DNA of 17,951 bases from an uncultured Saprospiraceae bacterium (GTDB lineage Bacteria > Bacteroidota > Bacteroidia > Chitinophagales > Saprospiraceae). The stretch is from contig CAKZLT010000480.1 in assembly GCA_937127195.1 (NCBI GenBank), positions 1 through 17,951 on the forward strand, written 5' to 3'. This document shows, piece after piece, positions 14,547 to 17,951 of the stretch (positions are counted from its first letter, which is position 1; the number at the start of each line of letters is the position of its first letter). The notes beneath the pieces were generated by a model that made no database searches, was not told the DNA's origin, and saw only the letters and a list, made by a program, of their open reading frames with translations. The position numbers were made by a program, and so were the translations under genes.

Positions 14547-15260
14547 CTACAAGCGATTTTTATTAATAATCTCCAAGAGCGTATCGCGATAATTCTTACC
14601 AATCGGTAGATGTTTTTTATTGATTTCTACCATATTACCAACGATTGCGTCGATTTTATCCAATGCAACAATGTAAGAACGATGCGTTCTTTTGAAAAGG
14701 TTTGCAGGTAGTTTTTGCTCTAAACTTTTCATGGTTTGAAGCGTAATTACTCGACCTGTATTCGTTCGGATAATTACATAATCTTTCAATCCTTCGATGT
14801 AGCTGATTTCATCATATTTGATTTTGATGAGTTTTTTGTCTGCTTTTACAAAGATAAAATCAGAACCATCTACCTTTTTAGGAGTTGTTTGACTTTCCCC
14901 TTTTTGGAGTTCAAACTGATTTTGAGCCTTATTAACCGCTTTCATAAATCGCTCTAAAGAAATCGGTTTGAGTAGATAATCAATGACGTTTAACTCATAT
15001 CCTTCGATAGCATAATTGGTGTATGCTGTTGTGAAAATGACCAAAGGCGGATTTTTAAGACTCTTAAGAAAGTCAATTCCTGTGAGTTGTGGCATTTGAA
15101 TATCTAAAAACATCAAATCGATTTCCTCTGTTTTTAATGCATCAAAAGCTTCAATAGCATTTTGGCAGCGTCTAACTAGTGTCAAACTAGGAATTTTTTC
15201 GATAAACGTTTCTAAGATGTCCAACGCTAATGGCTCATCATCTACTATCATTACTCTCAT
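14547..15260 (-). CDS. LytTR-family response regulator
   Basis: A 237-residue response regulator of the LytR/AlgR type. The receiver domain (1-115) has the acidic pocket D7/D8, phospho-acceptor D53 in LMFLDIQMP, T77/T78 and K98 in LLKPIS. The LytTR DNA-binding domain (about 134-235) shows FVKADKKLIKI, EISYIEGLKDYVIIRT, MKSLEQKLP, FKRTHRSYIV and INKKHLPIGKNYRD. It should bind DNA when phosphorylated by the histidine kinase encoded just upstream. The two genes are 86 bases apart, and that gap is almost filled by a nested inverted repeat (15282-15345). Target genes are unknown; I saw no clear LytTR direct-repeat site in the window. Confidence 0.95.
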   Translation of the reverse strand: MRVMIVDDEPLALDILETFIEKIPSLTLVRRCQNAIEAFDALKTEEIDLMFLDIQMPQLTGIDFLKSLKNPPLVIFTTAYTNYAIEGYELNVIDYLLKPISLERFMKAVNKAQNQFELQKGESQTTPKKVDGSDFIFVKADKKLIKIKYDEISYIEGLKDYVIIRTNTGRVITLQTMKSLEQKLPANLFKRTHRSYIVALDKIDAIVGNMVEINKKHLPIGKNYRDTLLEIINKNRL

Positions 15261-15281
15261 TGCTTCTATTTTTATTTTGTT

Positions 15282-15345
15282 AGTACAGTCGAATTTATTC
15301 GACTTCCTGTATTATAATTATAAGTCGAATGAATTCGACTGTACT
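15282..15345. repeat. Nested inverted repeat between kinase and regulator genes
   Basis: Two 24-base arms (15282-15305 and 15322-15345) are complementary with a single mismatch across a 16-base AT-rich loop. Each arm is itself a small palindrome: GTCGAAT-TT-ATTCGAC on the left and GTCGAAT-GA-ATTCGAC on the right. The right arm ends one base before the kinase stop codon. There is no T-run, so a plain terminator is unlikely. It could be a REP-like or MITE-like insertion, a transcript-processing site, or an operator. Confidence 0.85.
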
Positions 15346-15346
15346 T

Positions 15347-16420
15347 TTATACCAAATTAATTTCCAAATTTACTCCATAAGTTGTTGGAGTATCTTCTAT
15401 GCTCAAGTCGTATTTGTCTGGATATAATAAATCCAACCTTCTACGAACATTCACTAAGCCAATTCCGCCGCTTCGTTTATGAAACTGTGCGGGCATACTT
15501 GGTTTACTGTTTTCTATATATAAATGAACCGCTTCGGGGTCAATACTCAAGTTAATCGTGACAAAACCTTCCTCCAAATTATTACTTATACCATGTTTGA
15601 AACTATTTTCAATAAAAGGAATAAACAATAAAGGAGCTAAATGTTGATTAGAAACATTACCTGCTACTTCAAACGAAATCGCCACATTTGTACTTTGTCT
15701 CAATCGTTCTAAATCCATATAATTGCGCAAATAATTAACTTCCTTATACAAAGGAACCCATTTTTCGTTGCATTCATATAACATATAACGCATCATCTCA
15801 GAGAGTTTTACAACTATTTCTGGTGCTTTATCAGATTTTTTGAGCGTTAAGGCGTAAAGGTTGTTTAGTGTATTAAACAGAAAATGCGGATTAATTTGAG
15901 ACTTCAAAAAACGCAATTCTGATTGCATTGTTTGTGTTTCCAATTCCTTTTTTTCGCGCTGGTGTCGCGCCCAGTCCGAGATGATTTTCATCAAGGTTGA
16001 TACTAATATAAATATAAATGTAGCTAAAAATAGATACGGTTGATTATTATAAATATACTGTTGGTAATCAGGATAAGGTGTTGCTTTCATCCAAAGAAAA
16101 AATAGTTGCAAAGGGGTAATGACAAAAGATGAAAGGGTCATTAGTACCGCATAAGTGGCAAATTTTTTTTGAGAAAGATAGTTAGGAATTAGATAAAAAA
16201 TATTAAAATAAACACCCGCAGCATAGAACGCGGCTAATATCAACTGGTTCGAAAACCAAAACCAATATTGATTAGTCCCGTAGGATTGAATTGCCGTAAA
16301 CGACAAAATATAAGCTATCCACAGCACAGAATGATAGACAATCCTCTTTGTGAAAAAGTCATAAATACGCTCGAAGGTATGTTTAGTGAAAATGTTTTTC
16401 ATACTTGTTTCTGTCATCAA
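15347..16420 (-). CDS. LytS/YehU-type sensor histidine kinase
   Basis: A 357-residue membrane sensor kinase. The N-terminus has four hydrophobic segments (about 30-48, 55-80, 88-111, 128-147) with little extracytoplasmic sequence, so the signal is probably sensed in or near the membrane. A short coiled linker (150-172) leads to the His_kinase domain with phospho-acceptor H179 in LKSQINPHFLFNTLN. The ATPase part has the N-box PFIENSFKHG (N272, H276) and the G-box GGIGLVNVRRRLDLLY (from 318). It should phosphorylate the LytTR regulator encoded directly downstream. Starts at 16420 and at 16402 (MKNIF) are both possible. No promoter box was recognised upstream. Confidence 0.92.
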   Translation of the reverse strand: MMTETSMKNIFTKHTFERIYDFFTKRIVYHSVLWIAYILSFTAIQSYGTNQYWFWFSNQLILAAFYAAGVYFNIFYLIPNYLSQKKFATYAVLMTLSSFVITPLQLFFLWMKATPYPDYQQYIYNNQPYLFLATFIFILVSTLMKIISDWARHQREKKELETQTMQSELRFLKSQINPHFLFNTLNNLYALTLKKSDKAPEIVVKLSEMMRYMLYECNEKWVPLYKEVNYLRNYMDLERLRQSTNVAISFEVAGNVSNQHLAPLLFIPFIENSFKHGISNNLEEGFVTINLSIDPEAVHLYIENSKPSMPAQFHKRSGGIGLVNVRRRLDLLYPDKYDLSIEDTPTTYGVNLEINLV

Positions 16421-16845
16421 TTACAACAAACGGATAATTTCTTTAAAGTTAAAAACATATTAGATAAAAACGGATGGTTCTAGGATTAAAATGATGTTTG
16501 GAGCTAAGAAACAAGACTATTTTTTAAATTTAGAAATTAAAAATAAGCCATTAATGAAGAACAAAGTAGAAATAATAATTTGTTTTTTGCATTGAATCGT
16601 TATTTTGCTGATTGTAACGGCTTCGAGTGATAACTATAATAAAAAAAGTGACATAGTTAAAGGCACTTTTAAGCTAAAAAAGCATCAATTTCTACAAACA
16701 GTGCCGCAGTTCTGCTGCTAATGAAACTTATTATGTTGCAACAGATTGGATGGTGCGATTTCTAAAATGTATTTGCCAGAGTTGAGTAAAACTGTTCCGA
16801 CTGGTAATTTTTCTACTTTGATTGGTGTGGTTGAGCGTTGATTTG

Positions 16846-16945
16846 TTGTTTCACGCAGAGGGAAAGAGGCGCAGAGGTTTTTTACTTTTAGTGTGGCGTT
16901 TGTTTCTCGCAGAGTTCGGTGAGAGGCAGAGTTTAGAGAGGTGTT
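16846..16945. repeat. Degenerate GCAGAG-rich repeat, two related units
   Basis: TTGTTTCACGCAGAG (16846-16860) recurs as TTGTTTCTCGCAGAG at 16900-16914, 54 bases later. Each is followed by a related purine-rich tail (AAAGAGGCGCAGAGG in the first, GAGAGGCAGAG in the second). It looks like a decayed tandem or dispersed repeat. Confidence 0.6.
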
Positions 16946-17003
16946 TTTTTTGAGAATGTTTTAATGGTTGTTTGGTCTAGTGAAATTAGCTTTTTGAATA
17001 AAA

Positions 17004-17019
17004 TATTCGTGTATTCGTG
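17004..17019. repeat. Tandem TATTCGTG repeat
   Basis: TATTCGTG occurs twice in direct succession and is followed by GCGAAAAA. It sits about 55 bases before the start codon of the two-TM protein gene. It may be the edge of a dispersed repeat or a regulatory site. Confidence 0.5.
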
Positions 17020-17072
17020 GCGAAAAAGTATATTTAATTTGAGGTTGGTGACTAATAGAAAATAGGTTGCTT

Positions 17073-17627
17073 ATGAAATCAGGAAAGAAAAAACGAGAAG
17101 CTCTTGAAGTGTATTTACAAAATGAAACCATCAAATGGAAAGGTGAACCTAAACCTAAGTTTAGCATAACATTTTTGGAGTTAGGTGGTCATTATGATGC
17201 GATGAGTGGACCGACAAGTATTTTTGGTTTGGTATTAGGAATGACAATAGTTGCAAGTATGGTGTTTTATAATCAATCTAATTGGTTAGCTGTCATTTTA
17301 ACAATATTGATAGGAATTTCTATTTTAATTATCCCAGAATATTTAAAAAACCAAAGGAAAAAAAATACAAAATATGCTTTAACCGAAAATAAAGTATTTT
17401 TTCAACTATGGAGATGGGGCAAGATAAGTATTCATTCAATAGATATAAAGGAAATACAAAAGGTGTTTTTTCAGGAAGAAAATAAATTAGGTGTTGTTTA
17501 TTTTATTCCAAAAAGCAAAGTTGATTTTTGTACTTATGACTTCGTAGCAGGAGAAAAAAGGCATTATCCAACATTTGAAATGATAGAGGATATTGATGAA
17601 TTAAAAAGTTTAATTGAAGGATTGTAA
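17073..17627 (+). CDS. Two-TM protein with possible PH-like domain
   Basis: A 184-residue protein of unknown function. A basic N-terminus (MKSGKKKREA) leads to a short domain containing IKWKGEPKPKF. Two membrane segments follow (about 48-65 and 70-90) separated by a tight turn, then a basic stretch (LKNQRKKNTKYALTENKVFF). The C-terminal ~90-residue cytoplasmic domain has the order 'KYALTENKVFF..WGKISIHSIDIKEIQKV', which resembles bacterial PH (bPH/DUF304) domains. This is a fold-level guess. The frame opens from a TTG at 17067, but the ATG at 17073 is preferred. It is followed 39 bases later by a DUF4177 gene and then an ArsA-like ATPase gene, probably one transcript. Confidence 0.7.
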   Translation: MKSGKKKREALEVYLQNETIKWKGEPKPKFSITFLELGGHYDAMSGPTSIFGLVLGMTIVASMVFYNQSNWLAVILTILIGISILIIPEYLKNQRKKNTKYALTENKVFFQLWRWGKISIHSIDIKEIQKVFFQEENKLGVVYFIPKSKVDFCTYDFVAGEKRHYPTFEMIEDIDELKSLIEGL

Positions 17628-17666
17628 CGAAAAATTAAGAAAATAAACAAAATTAAAATCAAAAAG

Positions 17667-17858
17667 ATGTATAAATATGAGTTTGTAAGAATAGAAATGA
17701 AAGCTAGTTTGCTTAAAATGAAACCAGATGGAGATTATCAAGAAATCATTAATACTTATGCTAAAAATGGTTGGAGATTTAAACAAATCTTTGCGCCTTC
17801 AACCACAGGACATGGCATTGCAAGTTATTTTGAATTGATTTTTGAAAAGGAAGTATAA
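17667..17858 (+). CDS. Small DUF4177 family protein
   Basis: A 63-residue protein. The pattern KYEFVRIEM...DYQEIINTYAKNGWRFKQIFAP...YFELIFEKE matches the DUF4177 family, small proteins with a beta-alpha-beta-beta layout centred on the invariant GWR. No enzymatic function is known for the family. An A-rich leader precedes the ATG. It is flanked by the two-TM protein gene and an ArsA-like ATPase gene with gaps of 39 and 41 bases. Confidence 0.75.
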   Translation: MYKYEFVRIEMKASLLKMKPDGDYQEIINTYAKNGWRFKQIFAPSTTGHGIASYFELIFEKEV

Positions 17859-17899
17859 TAGTGAAGGTATTTGATAGAAAGAAGCTAATTTTAAAATAA

Positions 17900-17951
17900 A
17901 TGAGAATAATATTATTTACAGGAAAAGGCGGTGTAGGAAAGACAACTACGG
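17900..17951 (+). CDS. ArsA/Get3-type P-loop ATPase, 5' end only
   Basis: Only 17 codons are visible before the window ends: MRIILFTGKGGVGKTTT. This is the deviant Walker A motif (GKGGVGKT) at the extreme N-terminus, as in ArsA/TRC40/Get3 ATPases. MinD/ParA proteins share the motif, but the start MRIILFTGKGGVGK is more like ArsA-type sequences. Family members drive arsenite export or deliver tail-anchored proteins, and many bacterial ones have unknown roles. The third-gene position after the two-TM and DUF4177 genes suggests an operon. Confidence 0.75.
   Translation, partial: MRIILFTGKGGVGKTTT

Larger units (their letters stand above)
16421..17072. other. Gene-free divergent region with degenerate repeats
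   Basis: The stretch separates the minus-strand kinase gene from the plus-strand cluster. No convincing gene was found. It holds an imperfect direct repeat (16846-16860 and 16900-16914), an 8-base tandem repeat TATTCGTG (17004-17019) and a weak hairpin (16644-16670). It also holds a minus-strand open stretch near 16718-16855 that might be a gene remnant. Promoters for both flanking transcription units should lie here, but none matches the consensus. Confidence 0.5.

Noticed and set aside
15282..15345. LytTR operator for autoregulation.
   Set aside because: LytTR sites are usually imperfect direct repeats about a turn apart; this is a set of palindromes without that consensus.
16644..16670. 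Terminator hairpin AAAAGTG...CACTTTT.
   Set aside because: The stem is only 7 bp and mostly A/T, the loop is 13 bases, and no gene ends nearby.

Overview
The window is AT-rich and comes from a member of the Bacteroidota. Four things support this: a long secreted protein with an Omp28-like start and a type A type IX secretion (T9SS) sorting domain; the conserved gene order DUF1573 lipoprotein - yajC - YbbR/CdaR; LytS/LytTR-type two-component genes; and several candidate promoters with the Bacteroidota -7 consensus TAnnTTTG. I cannot name the genus from sequence alone. Every long gene except one lies on the minus strand until about 16.4 kb, after which the genes are on the plus strand.

Layout from left to right. 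At 82-1320 (-) is a membrane-anchored metallophosphoesterase. At 1626-3662 (-) is the T9SS/Omp28 protein, with a strong terminator. At 4042-4881 (+) is an exported carboxypeptidase-regulatory-like protein, separated from the next genes by a shared hairpin. From 8745 down to 4961 (-) is a probable operon of a GNAT acetyltransferase followed by two tandem paralogues of a membrane-anchored leucine-rich-repeat (LRR) protein. The upstream LRR copy is split by a frame disruption between repeats 11 and 12; the downstream copy is intact. Next come a gamma-glutamyltransferase lipoprotein (9127-10818, -) and a two-lobed retropepsin-like aspartyl protease with a PDZ domain (10910-12142, -). They are followed by the DUF1573-yajC-ybbR cluster (14347 down to 12432, -) and a LytS-type histidine kinase with its LytTR response regulator (16420 down to 14547, -).

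The right end begins a new plus-strand cluster: a two-TM protein with a possible PH-like domain (17073-17627), a small DUF4177 protein (17667-17858), and the first 17 codons of an ArsA/Get3-type P-loop ATPase that runs off the window. The spacing is tight (39 and 41 bases), which suggests co-transcription.

Most genes are cell-envelope or export functions: YajC at the Sec translocon, two lipoproteins, T9SS cargo, periplasmic proteases and exported LRR proteins. I see no defence island, CRISPR array, transposase or phage gene. The least ordinary material is the broken LRR duplication, a nested inverted repeat sitting exactly between the kinase and response-regulator genes, and several unrelated families of intergenic repeats (around 1.5, 8.9, 12.25 and 16.9 kb). 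The strongest case for something little described is the set of intergenic repeat/hairpin elements and the Cys-conserved LRR pair, not a new enzymatic system.
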